DNA of 64,000 nt from Utricularia gibba (lineage: Eukaryota; Streptophyta; Magnoliopsida; Lamiales; Lentibulariaceae): positions 744,001 to 808,000 of the forward strand of contig NEEC01000015.1 of NCBI GenBank assembly GCA_002189035.1, read 5' to 3'. Positions 1 through 12,387 of the stretch are shown here, in pieces (the first letter of the stretch is position 1; each line of letters begins with the position of its first letter). The notes beneath the pieces were generated by a model. The model worked only from the letters and a program-made list of their open reading frames with translations. It did no database searches and had not been told where the DNA came from. The position numbers and the translations under genes are program-made.

Positions 1-203
1 CAAAACATATCTTACAAATAGATTGCGCTTTGTTTTCTAGGTATATTTTCCATAAAAAATCATTTATTGGCTGCGCTGGCATCACGGAATTTTTTTATTA
101 AGAATATTTTAAAGGACTTCATTTTATGACATTTTTCTTGTTTTCTAAGGAAATTATTTTGCCAAAAACAAAGGAGAAGTGAAGCTTCAAGTCAACCGAA
201 CAG

Positions 204-1871
204 ATGAGCTCGGCCGCTTCAATGTCCCAGCGACTTCAACGGCTCTCCCCTGTATGGAATTACCAAAAAGCCCTTGTCACTCCCCGTAGGTTTCCCCGTA
301 TCTTACCCATCGACGGCGTCCTCGGCCTAGGGTTTCTCGCCGCCTCGTCGCCCCCGCCTCAGCGGTCTACGTGTTCGAGAAAGGTTTGTGGCGGAAAGCC
401 GTTTCAGTTTTCGATGATGTCGAGCAGCAGGAGCAATGAAAGGCCGGTGGTGGAGTTTCGAATTTCAGATTCGAGTGTTTTAAAGATTCAGAAGGGGGAC
501 ATAACCCGGTGGTCCGTCGATGGTTCCTCCGACGCCATTGTAATACTCTTTGCGCTATTTCATCCTTGTTGCTGTTTTAAAATATGTAGAGAAGAAATAT
601 GGGAATTCTCGGATGCGTCGGTGTTGTTTCGGTTATTCGTGCTCCTTTTGATCGCATAATCTAGATTGAGGTCTTAAGCGAATCAAAATTAGATTTTTCA
701 GGTGTTGGCAAAGTTGATTGTTTCCTTATCATTCTTATCAATTGAATTTAAGGTAGGATATCATGTGTGACTGGTATCACTCCACCGTATTTTTCTGAAG
801 GAATTAATGCCTGGAAAATGATTTTTATCGTGTTTTCCCCATGAACATACACCCTTTACAATGGCGTCTAAATATGTTTCATTTGAGACATGCATAGGTG
901 AATCCAGCTAATAACCGGATGCTTGGTGGTGGTGGTGCTGATGGAGGTAGACCTAACTGCTGTGATAGTTTTTACTTCGGATTTTGCATCATCTTTTGTA
1001 AGATTTTAGAATGTTATGTATGCATCCTGCTGATTTCATTCTTTTTTCCGATTTATCGTGTGAAGCTATACATGATGCTGCTGGACCAGAACTAAAGGCT
1101 GCTTGCTTTGAGATCCCAGAAGTTAAGATTGGAGTTCGCTGCCCCACCGGAGAAGCAAGAATTACACCGTATGCACATTCTATGTTGATCATGGGATTCA
1201 ATTCTGTTCCTTTTTTTTAATCTAATGATCAAATCTGTAAGTTTATAGAGGCTTTGGATTGCCGGCTTCTCATGTTATTCATACTGTTGGGCCCATCTAC
1301 GACAGTGATAAGAACCCTGAAGCCTCTTTGAGGAATGCATACAGGTAACCATCTGCATCCACTGTATGTTTTTAAGGACTGTTGTTGGTGAAGATGCTGA
1401 TGTTATCTTCTTTTTCTTTCGTGGTATATATTACAGGAACAGCTTACTCGTTGCTAAAGACAATGGTATCCAGTACATTGCATTTACTGCCATATCATGC
1501 GGAGCATTTGGGTATGCTGATTGCCTACAGCTTATGGAATGATCATTTTCCATTTTCGAGGGTGCTTTGTTAGCGTAACACCCTGAATGCAGATATCCGT
1601 GCGACGAAGCTGCATCTGTGGCAATCTCAACAGTGCTGGAATTTTCGGCTGAAATATCTGAGGTACATTCTACAATCATATTCATACCTGGAACTACCTT
1701 TTGTGTATCATAAAGGTTGTGTTTCTTCGCCTTACTGGGACTTGTGCTATTTTAAACTCAGATTAGGCCCTGAAAGCTTCTTGTGATGTGCTGCAGGTTC
1801 ACTTTGTTTTGTTTAGTGATGCCATTTACGATGCGTGGGTGGAGAAAGCCAGTGAGCTCCTGCAAAATTGA
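204..1871 (+). CDS. Macro-domain (ADP-ribose-binding) protein
   Basis: Seven exons join in phase: 204-539, 898-946, 1066-1168, 1249-1344, 1437-1511, 1593-1662 and 1797-1871, giving 267 aa. The macro domain covers about residues 90-250. Visible marks are NPANNRMLGGGGADGAIHDA (from residue 114), the ligand-loop signature of Appr-1''-p/O-acetyl-ADP-ribose-binding macro domains, then HVIHTVGP and ISCGAFGYP. Family members bind ADP-ribose and often remove it from proteins or process Appr-1''-p; which reaction applies here is not visible. Residues 1-70 are basic and Ser-rich with no acidic stretch, so an organelle transit peptide is possible; a second Met pair near residue 70 could start a cytosolic form. 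It is convergent with the alpha-galactosidase gene, with only 252 bp between stops. The matching Arabidopsis gene is At2g40600 (from memory). Confidence 0.93.
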
Positions 1872-2123
1872 TGCATCTTCCTATGCTGAACCTGCCACTG
1901 TCCTAACTTCAAGGGAAGCAGTACGTAGCTTGACAAGCATACTATCAATAATGTGTGGGATCTTCTACTGTTGTGTTTGAAACAGGTGCAAGTGGCTTCA
2001 CATATCGATAATGAGGAACAACGCCGTTTATTCGGCCAACAGCAACACGGCAAACGTCTTAAAAAGCACCTGACACAGCAACCTAAACACAATCATGTCG
2101 CATGGTCTTCCGCAGGTTCATTC

Positions 2124-5003
2124 TCATGTGGAAGCTAGATTCTGTCGAGAGCCATGATACTTCAAGGTCGGAGTCAAAACGTACATTTCACAGCCATGAC
2201 CCTCGACATGGGCAGTGAAGGAATCCACAGCATTGAGTGAAACGTATTGATGCTGCAATCGAGAAGATGCAGTCATAAAAAATGTAGAGGATGAAATGGT
2301 GAAGTTTTACTCTGAGAACGAGAAATCAACCTTCCACAGGTCTTTGACGGAGACACTGGTCTGAGATTGAAGTCCTAGAACACTCCACCGAGCGGTTATG
2401 TTCGCAGTTTCGGTGCACCTGTTCCACAGAACAACAGCAACCCGGTTCCCCGTGATGGGACCAGCCCAGACCTGAAAGTCAGCACCTTTTTGGCTAAATG
2501 GATAGCACAGGGGGGAAGAAGAGGAAGAGGGATGCCAGGAAAGATCAAGCAAACGAACTTGATAACAGCCACCCGGCCCGGATGTCGACACTTTCCTTCC
2601 TTGGACCCCAAGAGCATCTGCAATCAAAGAGTTGGCGTTTAGCAGTAAAATTGAGCAACTCCCAAGCAGAGAAGAAGTCAATTAGCCTTCCTTCCACCTT
2701 GGTTTACTGCAATAACCTCCTCATTGCTTATGATCTCGAACGTCTCTGCAGTCATGTTCCGGATGTCGCATCCAATGAGGAGGGGTGCCTGCAAGTTCTT
2801 GCACAAAGTGTCTCGTGCCTGTGGTGATTTAAGAACAAAAGAATAGCTGATGAAGGAAGCCAACTTCCACCTTCATCAATGCCCAGATGCTGAAATGTGA
2901 TCTATACTCCTGGTATGTCATGCCTCCGTTGCCGACTTCCAGCATATCAGGATCTGCAGTAATCAAACAAAGATTGCAGCAGATCCCAAACCAGGCCAAA
3001 GATGAGCGTTTCACTACAATGAAACTGCTACTCTTCTTACCATTCCACCCACCAGGGCCTGCGTAGGCCGCCCATTCATTGTTCATGTCTGCTATAGCAG
3101 TCATGCTACACACACAGATGTTCAGTCAGTTGTTCCTTAATACAGCACAGCTTGGATGAAAACGCACCTTTCCCAGTTATCCTTAATGTCATCCGTCGTC
3201 CGCCAACTGTTTCCGACGCTACCTGCCCATAATGCTGGATCATCCCTTCCCCTGCAAAGGCATATATCATGTCACAATGTGTTCCAAATGTGTTTCGAGA
3301 CGAAAAACAGAAGAGGCTGACCATTCGCAGAGAGAGAAAAATATTGTACGGCCAGTGGCATTCAGGGCATCACGCATTGGTGGATATCTGTAAAACTGGT
3401 TTCATGATCAGACAAGAGATCTTAACAGTTCAGAATCAAACTAACACGAGCAGCACAGAACATGCCTTTCTCGTGGGTCGATGCCCAGATTGAAGCAATT
3501 GTCGTACTTCAAGTAATCAATGCCCTGTAAGAGAGAAAAACAGGCAATGTAAGATTGCAAAAGGGGTCAACTCAAAACCATCAATGAAGCAGAAACCGAA
3601 GTTATGTTACCCAAGATGCAAAGATTTTGGCATCATTGGCCTCGTAGAAGAGTGATCCGGGCCGCACTTGGCACGTAAACGCCCTGCAATGTCGCTCGTG
3701 CAAATGGAAACTTTATTCATTCTACTCCAAGTAGTGTCTAGATCACAGTAACTCATCTCACCCTGCGTCTCCATAGATTCCCAGCTTCAGGCCTTTGGAG
3801 TGTACATAATCAGCAAGGGCCTTGATCCCAGATGGAAATGTTTTCGAATCAGGAACCAGGTGATCCTGAAAAAAAAATAGAAATGACCCGCCTGCCACGC
3901 TTTGATAAGCAGAAATGCCACATCTCAGATAAGATCACAGAAAGAAGAACCTTTGGATTCCGGTACAGCTCCGACCAGCAGTCATCTGCAACTCCACCAT
4001 ACATGAAAAATGAGATCATGGAAGCTCACAGTATGATATCGGAGTAGGTTGCTTGCTTACCAATGTTCACATAGTTATACCCTAGCTTTGCCAAGCCGGT
4101 GGAAACCAGAGCATCAGCTGATCACAAAATGAAATGGACTTCATTTTTTTATAGTATACTCAAGTATTCTTTCTTCAGCCAGGAAAACTTACACGAGACC
4201 AGGAACTCTCTTCCGTAATGCAGTTATATAATACGTCTCAGATAATTTAAGCAAGAGAGGGTTACAATAAACCAAACAAAGAGAAAGAACAAGCATGGCC
4301 TCCTATTGCATTGAGACTGTCTCAATGACATTAACAAAGATGATGAAGCCATACCAGTTTCGCGGATAACCGTTTCATTGATGCCGCACGCAAAAAAGTT
4401 CCAGCTATTCCATCTGCACCACCACACATCAAAAAGCTCAACCATGCAAAATGTAATGAACGATGCGTTTGTTTGCTTTTTCGTGCAACTTTTCATGGCA
4501 AATTTAGCGTTCAAAACCAAGTAAATCTCTTTCAGAGCGAGCTCAAACGCTTTCCATAATATTATATTCAACCATGAATCTTACGCTTGAATTGGTAGAT
4601 ATTAAAACCAACATTACAAATCTAAAACAAGGGTAACATAATACAAAGATATCCGTCTGATCGATAGTAGTTACGAACACAATGCCGAGGTTATTAGCTG
4701 GAAAAGAAGCAATAGCAACGAAAGGGGACAAAATGTGAAATTCAAATTGAGCTATGAAACGACATATTCACAGTACCCCATCTGAGGAGTCGCAGCCAAC
4801 CCATTGCTTAGCTGAAAAATCCCATACTTGGAAGTATCAAAGATATCGTTGAGAGGCTGCTCTGCGCCGCTCAAATAGGGGTGCAGAGGCAGCTCTCCAG
4901 CGCGCACTCCGGCTGAAAGGAGTTGTGCACAAACAAATGCTGCTACAAACAAGCATCCAATAGCATATCCTTCACTAATTTCCGCCATTGATGAACTCAA
5001 CAC
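2124..5003 (-). CDS. Alpha-galactosidase (GH27), secreted
   Basis: Fifteen exons read right to left: 4777-5003, 4355-4413, 4061-4117, 3951-3985, 3762-3865, 3611-3683, 3466-3524, 3322-3387, 3168-3251, 3041-3105, 2871-2953, 2698-2788, 2559-2617, 2331-2471 and 2124-2252. They give 443 aa with all phases consistent. The enzyme removes terminal alpha-1,6-galactose from raffinose-family sugars, galactomannan or glycolipids, in the cell wall or vacuole. Residues 1-40 form a hydrophobic signal region. [14 protein letters not shown] opens the catalytic barrel. YLKYDNC carries the nucleophile (about D193) and NSWRTTDDI the acid/base (about D248). The C-terminal beta domain ([18 protein letters not shown]) is intact. 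The start could also be the Met at 4988; either precedes the same signal segment. Intron 3388-3465 uses a GC donor. Confidence 0.95.
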
Positions 5004-7133
5004 TCAAATTTGGTTCCTTTCTTCCCCGCCGTGAAGTGTATCATTAGGGCACTTGATTTATCGATACCCTTTTGGACGAACAATCGACAAAAGTTTGCAA
5101 CCCAGTTCGGACCCACTTGTTTGCTGGTCAGTGAGCAATTTTTGACCGGTGATCTTGGACGTCGTGGCGAACCAGCCGTCCGTCCGTTCGTTCGCGTCCC
5201 ACTAAGAAGTCCCACTGTTAACACAAAATCCGTGATCCCAGAACTGTCCCGCGGTCCGAAAGTTGATTCAAAACCCTAACAATCCCCCAAGTCTTCACTT
5301 TTAGGAGCTTTACGCAGCACAAATATTGAAATTCAAACAACGCAAGATTCAGTGAAAGCGAATAACCGCTGCGTCATGGCGGTTTGCCCTAAGGGGTTCA
5401 ATAATACTCAATAATACACTGAAATTACCCTCACAAAAGAGGTATATTAAATTAGTTTTGAAAATTGATAAATTGGGTTAAAATATTAAAATTAATATTA
5501 ATTAAAAAGTGGGCTGGCCCACTTAAGATAAGGATCTTGAATGCTGCCGAAAGCTCACTGGGGGCTTCGCTAGCTGGCATTTTGGAACGTGTAATAAGCA
5601 TCTTACCCTTTCTTTTCAATTTTGCTTCAAAAAAATAAAATAAATATAATTGACACAATAATTTCATGTAAAAAAAATATATTATTTCTATTTTTGAGAG
5701 GGGTTGGTTCCCCGTCATCATTCTTCTCGTGCACCATTTATGAAGAACCGCCTTTTCATGATTCTATTACATGTTCTAGAAAACTTGCCATTTTTTCACA
5801 TGCATGTGATAATATTGATTGATTTTGGATTTTATTACATGTTCATATTGGATTTTATTTTCAAATTTTTATCATTTAGAATTAGAAATATGATCATCCG
5901 TACATTTTATGCCACAAATTAAGATAAAAAAATACACGATGAATGACCATATTTTTCACATATATGAATTATATTTCTAAATGGCCCGCATCCACCATCG
6001 CCTAAACACATGTATTAGAAATGTGGTCATCCTCTTTAATTATGTGATAAAATTAGTCACATTTAATTAAAAAAATTATCTAAGTACGTGAAATATAATG
6101 AGATGATAATCACATTTGTAAATGACACATAACAACACAGTCAGTTTGTTGACCATGGTCAAAACCCAGTGGTGCTGATTGGACAATTCCCAGAAACCAT
6201 CGGACCACGGTCACCCGGTTGTCCTAAAATTGAAATTGATGGACGGCATGAGATAAAAGGGTCTAATTTTAAAAAAGCGCTTGAAAATCACAATAATGAC
6301 ATGAAATAAAAGCACCTAAAACGGAAAATGCCACCCAATATCGGGATTTAATATTTATTATAAAATCAGGCATTGAAAATCTAGTATGAAAAAGCTTTAG
6401 GGTCTAAAGGGAATTTTATATTAATATGGGAAAACTAGGATATTGATAATATATAGTACCCAAGCTATTAATTTTTTTTATTGTGGGAAAAAAAAATAAT
6501 GCGTGTCTTGTAGCTGTGCCGGAAAAGCATAGGCTATACTACAGGAAATGGATGTAGGGTTTTAATTTCGTGGGCTCAAAAGTTGGTGGAAATTGATCAT
6601 GCTCACAATTGTGCCCAAATCTAAGGATCCAAACCCTAGCGCGGGGCCGAAATATAATTATAAATAAATTTTGTGGGGGTATTTTGAAAAAAGAGGATTG
6701 TTTTTAAAATATGTCTCTACCATAGCAAAATGTGTAATTAATGTGAAACATGGAAAGAAGATGTCCATGTACCAAGTTCCTGTCTTGTTCCCTGAAATAT
6801 AATAAAAAAATAATTGTGGTGTATTAGGGATTTAAATGCCATGAATAAGAGAATTCAAAACAAAAAAATAATGTAAAATTAAATTCCTAAAATCCAATGC
6901 ATGTGGCTTTGAGAAATTTAGTGAATGAGGTAAGTGAAAGATGTGTGTGTTTTTTTTGTTATTGTTTCTTTATTTATAGGCTCAATATTTTATTGCACCA
7001 TGAGATATAATTGTCAGTCTAGTAAATGCTAAAAAAATCATGATGTCTCCACAAGGAAGAGGCTGGAGCTGCTTCACTCGTGCTGCTAGTCTTAGCTGCT
7101 TGCTTGCTTGATTTCTTGCTCCTCTTTTAAGGT
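5004..7133. other. Intergenic, AT-rich; divergent promoter region
   Basis: The starts of the alpha-galactosidase (-) and potassium transporter (+) genes face away from each other here, so this must hold both promoters. The 5010-5280 part is GC-richer and probably leader or promoter of the galactosidase. From 5400 to 7000 the sequence is AT-rich with no convincing ORF, RNA gene or repeat. A pyrimidine-rich leader (7080-7130) precedes the transporter ATG. Confidence 0.6.
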
Positions 7134-10100
7134 ATGGATCTTGGGCAAGGCAAATGCTGGAAGAATAACACGAAGGTTGGGCGGTTTCAATTGTTGGGAT
7201 TTTGTGGGTTTCTTGAATTCTTGAATCATGTGTTTCTGGGTTTCTGTGTCTGTAATTTCAGAAGGACTCTTGGAGAGTTACGTTGGCTTTGGCTTACCAG
7301 AGCCTTGGAGTGGTGTATGGAGACCTCGGCATTTCGCCTCTTTATGTTTACAGATCTACATTTGCAGAAGATATTCATCATTCCGAAACCAATGAAGAGA
7401 TATTTGGAGTCCTTTCCTTTGTGTTTTGGACACTCACACTTGTGCCTCTGTTCAAGTACGTCTTCATTGTTCTTCGAGCAGATGATAATGGGGAAGGTGA
7501 TGAATCAAATGACCAGTTGTTGTTCTTTGAGGTTTCGTGGAGAATTCCCAATAAGAATTGATGTTTTGTTAAGACTCTTGCATAATAGGCTCATTTCTTT
7601 AGTCTGAGCACTCGTTTCTTGCAGGTGGGACATTTGCTCTCTATTCCCTCATTTGCAGACATGCCAAAGTTAGTCTTCTTCCCAGTACTCAAGTTGCCGA
7701 TGAGGCGCTTTCGACGTATAAACTAGAGCCCTTGCCTGGGATGAAGAGCAACTCCAAGGTGAAGATGGTGCTGGAGAATCACAAGTTTTTGCATACTGCG
7801 TTGTTGCTGTTGGTTCTCTTAGGAACTTGTATGGTCATTGGAGACGGACTGCTAACTCCTGCAATATCTGGTAACTAATCTCTTTACCTCTTACTATATA
7901 TTGCCTTACAGTTTTTACTCTACAAAAATGGAGTTGCACATGATGCATTCTTGCAGTCTTCTCTGCTGTCTCTGGGCTTGAGTTATCAATGTCAAAGGAT
8001 CACCACCAATGTAAGATCATATACACCCAAAGCTTCACGGTATAACCTTGATTTGAGCCATTCTTACAACCAATATTTGGATTTTAGATGCTGTGGTTCC
8101 AATCACTTGCTTCATACTAGTCTGCCTATTCGCCTTACAACACTATGGTACACACCGGATCGGCTCTTGCTTCGCACCTATAGTGTTCACATGGTTGTTG
8201 ACAATCAGTGGTCTGGGACTGTACAACGTTTTCAAATGGAACCCCCACATTTACAGAGCTCTCTCCCCTGCTTACATGTTCACCTTCCTGAAGAAAACCA
8301 GGAAGGGTGGCTGGATGTCTCTGGGTGGCATCCTTCTGTGCATAACTGGTAAAGAAGCTCCTGAGTTAGATTCAAGGAAATTTTCCAAAAGCACGATTGC
8401 AAATTGACTCTGTTCTTGTATCTCAGGCTCTGAGGCGATGTTTGCTGATCTTGGTCATTTTTCCTATGCTGCAATTCAGGTTACAATGCAATTTTCGTTG
8501 TGTTGTTTATGAAGAAGGCGAAGTTGAACTTTTCTTCATTCTGCTGCAGATTGCTTTCACTTTTATGGTCTATCCTGCACTGATATTAGCATACATGGGA
8601 CAAGCTGCTTACTTATCACAGCATCATGACATGATCCAGAGCATTGGGTTCTATGTTTCAGTCCCAGGCAAGTTTTCATTCATGAAACAACTTAGTTGTT
8701 CATGCATTTTTAATGCCGATTCTTCGACAGAATCCGTAAGATGGCCGGTCCTCGTGGTTGCCATACTTGCTTCAGTTGTTGGGAGCCAAGCAATCATAAG
8801 TGGTACTTTCTCAATTATCAACCAGAGCCAGTCCCTAGGCTGCTTCCCAAGAGTGAAGGTGATTCACACTAATGAAAAGATCCATGGCCAGATATACATT
8901 CCAGAGATCAACTGGCTGCTGATGATCCTCTGCATCGCCGTAACGATCGGATTCCGAGATGTTAAGCACCTGGGAAATGCATCTGGTAAGATTTCTATCA
9001 AAAGCTACAAACAGCAGCTGTCTAGTGATAAGAAAATGTTGAATTTCTGTGATTGTTCCTGAGAAAACTATGAATTTAGGTGATTCCATTGATATGCACT
9101 GCAGGGTTGGCTGTAATGGCAGTGATGATGGTGACAACATGTCTAACTTCACTGGTGATCATCCTCTGTTGGCACAAACCGCCATTGCTGGCATTGTGCT
9201 TCTTCCTCTTCTTTGGTTCGATTGAGCTGCTCTACTTCTCGGCTTCTGTGACCAAGTTCAGGGATGGAGCATGGCTTCCGATCCTCCTCGCCCTCTTCCT
9301 GGTCACCGTGATGTTCACATGGCACTATGCCACCATCAAGAAGTACGAATACGACCTCCACAACAAGCTCTCTCTGGAATGGCTCCTGGCCTTGGGCCCA
9401 AGTCTGGGAATTGCTCGAGTCCCGGGATAGGCCTTGTCTTCACTGAACTTACCTCTGGTATTCCGGCGAACTTTTCCCGGTTTGTTACCAATCTTCCGGC
9501 CTTCCACCGCGTCCTCGTCTTCGTCTGCATCAAATACGTCCCCGTTCCGTTCGTTCCTCCGGCAGAGAGGTACCTCGTCGGCCGCGTCGGACCGGCGTCT
9601 CATCGATCGTACAGATGCATCGTGAGATACGGTTACAGAGATGTTCACCAGGATGTGGATTCGTTTGAAAACGAGCTGGTCACCAAGTTGGTGGATTTTA
9701 TTCACTACGACTGGAGTAGTAAAACTCCGAACGAGGATACCGACGGTGACCACAACGGATCCCGATCACGTTCCGGCGAATGCAGGCTTGCCGTGATCGG
9801 AACGGTGACCTTCTCCGGTAGCAACTTGGAGCCATCGAGCGTGTCTGACGGCGTTTCTTCCGTGGTAAGCCTAAACGACGTCGTGGAAAGTGATCGGAGG
9901 AACCGATTCTCCGTGGATGAGGAGCAAGAAGAGCTCCGGGATCTGCTCGAGGCTCGGCAGGCGGGAACGGCGTTCGTCGTCGGGCACTCGCAAATGCGCG
10001 CCAAGTGCGGGTCCTCCTTTCTGAAGAGAACCGCAATTGATTTCGGGTACAATTTTCTCAGGCGGAACTGCCGCGGTGCCGATGTGGCACTTAAAGTGCC

Positions 10101-10143
10101 GCCGGCGTCGCTGCTTGAAGTCGGAATGGTTTATGTTGTCTGA
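7134..10143 (+). CDS. KT2/KUP2-type potassium transporter (HAK/KUP/KT), one-base frame break
   Basis: Nine exons: 7134-7175, 7262-7496, 7625-7870, 7957-8010, 8088-8348, 8427-8479, 8550-8667, 8731-8985 and 9105-10143. The family moves K+ (with H+) across plasma or vacuolar membranes and controls cell expansion. The start MDLGQGKCW, the [19 protein letters not shown] motif in the first membrane segment, [36 protein letters not shown] and the C-terminal end [15 protein letters not shown] all match the KUP2 (At2g40540) subgroup, about 12 membrane segments plus a long cytosolic tail. The last exon is not open: after ARVPG a TAG at 9428-9430 stops the frame, and perfect family homology resumes one frame over from 9427 ([15 protein letters not shown]). 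One missing base at about 9426 explains it. As written the product stops at 529 aa; with the frame intact it would be 767 aa. Intron 8668-8730 has a GC donor. Confidence 0.93.
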
Positions 10144-10459
10144 ACAAAAAGTAAAATCCAAACGCCATTGTTTATTATTAATTCCCACGCCGTCTGCATC
10201 TTAATTATCATTATTACATTGCAATGCAAAAAACACGTGGCAATTAAACTAATTGAACCCCTTGAAAAACCATTTAATTACATTTTGTCGGCTTTCGCCA
10301 GGTGGCAGTAGCGGGACCCACGAGGAGCGTTTATAGACTTGTGAATGGGATTTCACAGTCCGTCTCCTTATCCTATCTCTGTACTTCTTTCGATTCCTTC
10401 GTTGTGTAATTTTGATCGGAGTATTGCTCTTTCGGCGGTGAACGTCCTCCTACGTGGAG
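10144..10459. other. Intergenic between KT2-type gene and UROD
   Basis: About 316 bases hold the 3' end of the transporter transcript and the promoter and leader of the UROD gene. The pyrimidine-rich, GC-neutral stretch at 10350-10455 looks like leader. No other feature seen. Confidence 0.5.
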
Positions 10460-12387
10460 ATGGCTTGCATTAACTTCAGTTCGGCTTCTAGCATTTCTAC
10501 GAGCATCAACCTCCCCATCTTCGCCCAAATCAAAGACCTAAATTCCTCTGCTCTCTTGCAGGTACTGCTCTTTCTTTACTAATGGACCCAAAAAAAATTA
10601 GTCTTGGGTGGATGGGAGAAGAAATGTTGAGACCCAAGAAGTTGTTAATCTGGGTGAACAGCATTTTTTAGGATCGGTCTTCAGTGAGCGCATAATGTGG
10701 GTTTCCGAGATTCAGCTCTGTTGCTTTTTTCGGATCACGGATTCTTTTTTTTTAATGATTTGTGTCTTTTGCCAAATGGGGTGGGATGTCTAAAAAATCT
10801 AGTTTAATTGGACCAAAGAATCAGGGCCTTTGTCGATTAGAGAACTCACCTCCTGTATAATTTTCCTACCTTGTTTTAGGGGCTGTTGCAGAGCCAACAA
10901 AGAGTTTAAATGTTACAGAGCCTCTGCTACTGAATGCTGCAAGAGGAAAAGAAGTAGATAGGCCTCCTGTTTGGCTTATGAGACAAGCCGGGAGGTACAT
11001 GAAGGCAGGTTTATATTTGCTTCATTTAAACAGCCTCATTCCAACTTACTTCTATTGGGATTGTTGTATGGGATCCTGAACCTGCACTAGTTTAACTTTT
11101 CTCAATAGAGTTACCAAAATCTATGCGAGAAGTATCCGTCATTCCGAGAAAGATCTGAAAATGTGGATCTTGTGGTAGAAATCTCTCTTCAACCATGGAA
11201 AGTGTTCAAACCTGATGGCGTAAGATATTTGCTTCCTCTGTGACACTACCTTTGAATGATCATCAGACACAAATCTTGGTTCTGTTTCTGGCATTTCAGG
11301 TTATTTTGTTTTCAGATATTCTTACCCCACTCCCTGGTATGAACATACCTTTTGACATTGTAAAAGGAAAGGGTCCTATTATTTTTGATCCGATCAGCTC
11401 ATTTGCTGATGTTGAGGATGTGAGAGAGTTCAGCCCCGACACTTCGGTTCCATATGTCGGGGAAGCGTTAACAATACTGCGGAAGGAGGTGTGCATTAGT
11501 CTCTCACGTTTCTCATTTTTCTTTCTATCTGATTTCTTAGATGACCAACGACCTTGCAGGTTAACAATGAAGCCGCAGTGCTAGGCTTCGTTGGAGCTCC
11601 ATTTACATTGGCCTCCTATGTAGTAGAAGGAGGCTCCTCAAAGCACTTCACGAAAATCAAAAGAATGGCTTTCTCTGAACCAAAGGTAAGTTGTTTGTCT
11701 CGTAGCAATGCAAGAATCAGACTTTTTTTTTAAGGTTCTTGCTTTTCCAATAAGGCTTCACAGCAGTGACTGTTTCTCTTTTGATCGTGCCTTTTTCCGT
11801 TGCGAATGTCGTCTTGTGAACCAAACTAGAGTCGACAATGAATCCTTCCCCTTGCCCCTTCTCTCTTCCAGGTCCTCCATGCACTCCTTGGCAAGTTCGC
11901 AACATCCATGGCGAGATACATTCAGTACCAAGCAGATAAGGGAGCTCAAGCCGTTCAGATTTTCGACTCATGGGCGACCGAGCTCAGCCCCATTGACTTC
12001 GAAGAGTTCAGTCTCCCCTACCTGAAACAAATAGTCGACACAGTGAAACAGACGCACCCATTTCTCCCACTGATCCTCTACGCCAGCGGCTCCGGCGGCC
12101 TGATCGAGAGGCTACCATTAACCGGAGTCGACGTCATCAGTCTGGATTGGACCGTAGACATGGCCGAGGGAAGACGTCGCCTCGGGCCGGAGGTAGCGGT
12201 CCAAGGCAACATCGACCCCGGCGTGCTCTTCGGCTCAAAAGAGTTCATCACCGAGAGAATACATGACACTGTCAAAAAAGCAGGGAAAGGGAAGCACATT
12301 CTGAATCTCGGCCATGGGATAGTCGTAGGCACCCCAGAAGAGAACGTTGCTCATTTCTTCGAGGTTGCTAAAGGAATCAGGTACTGA
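10460..12387 (+). CDS. Uroporphyrinogen decarboxylase, chloroplast; apparent one-base break in transit peptide
   Basis: Exons: 10460-10561, 10880-11004, 11109-11219, 11300-11488, 11560-11685 and 11872-12387. The enzyme converts uroporphyrinogen III to coproporphyrinogen III in the plastid, for chlorophyll and heme. Family motifs are clear: [83 protein letters not shown] and NLGHGI near the C-terminus. Exons 2-6 join cleanly. Exon 1 begins [10 protein letters not shown], a Ser-rich plastid transit peptide, but ends in the wrong phase for exon 2. Reading its second half one frame back gives [10 protein letters not shown] running into AVAEP, as in relatives, so one base seems missing between about 10505 and 10540. 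Frame intact, it would be 389 aa. Intron 11005-11108 has a GC donor. Arabidopsis match: HEME2, At2g40490. Confidence 0.92.

Noticed and set aside
9428-9430. KT2-type stop considered as a programmed frameshift or mini-intron
   Set aside because: No intron fits a one-base change and no such mechanism is known for this family; a missing base is simpler.
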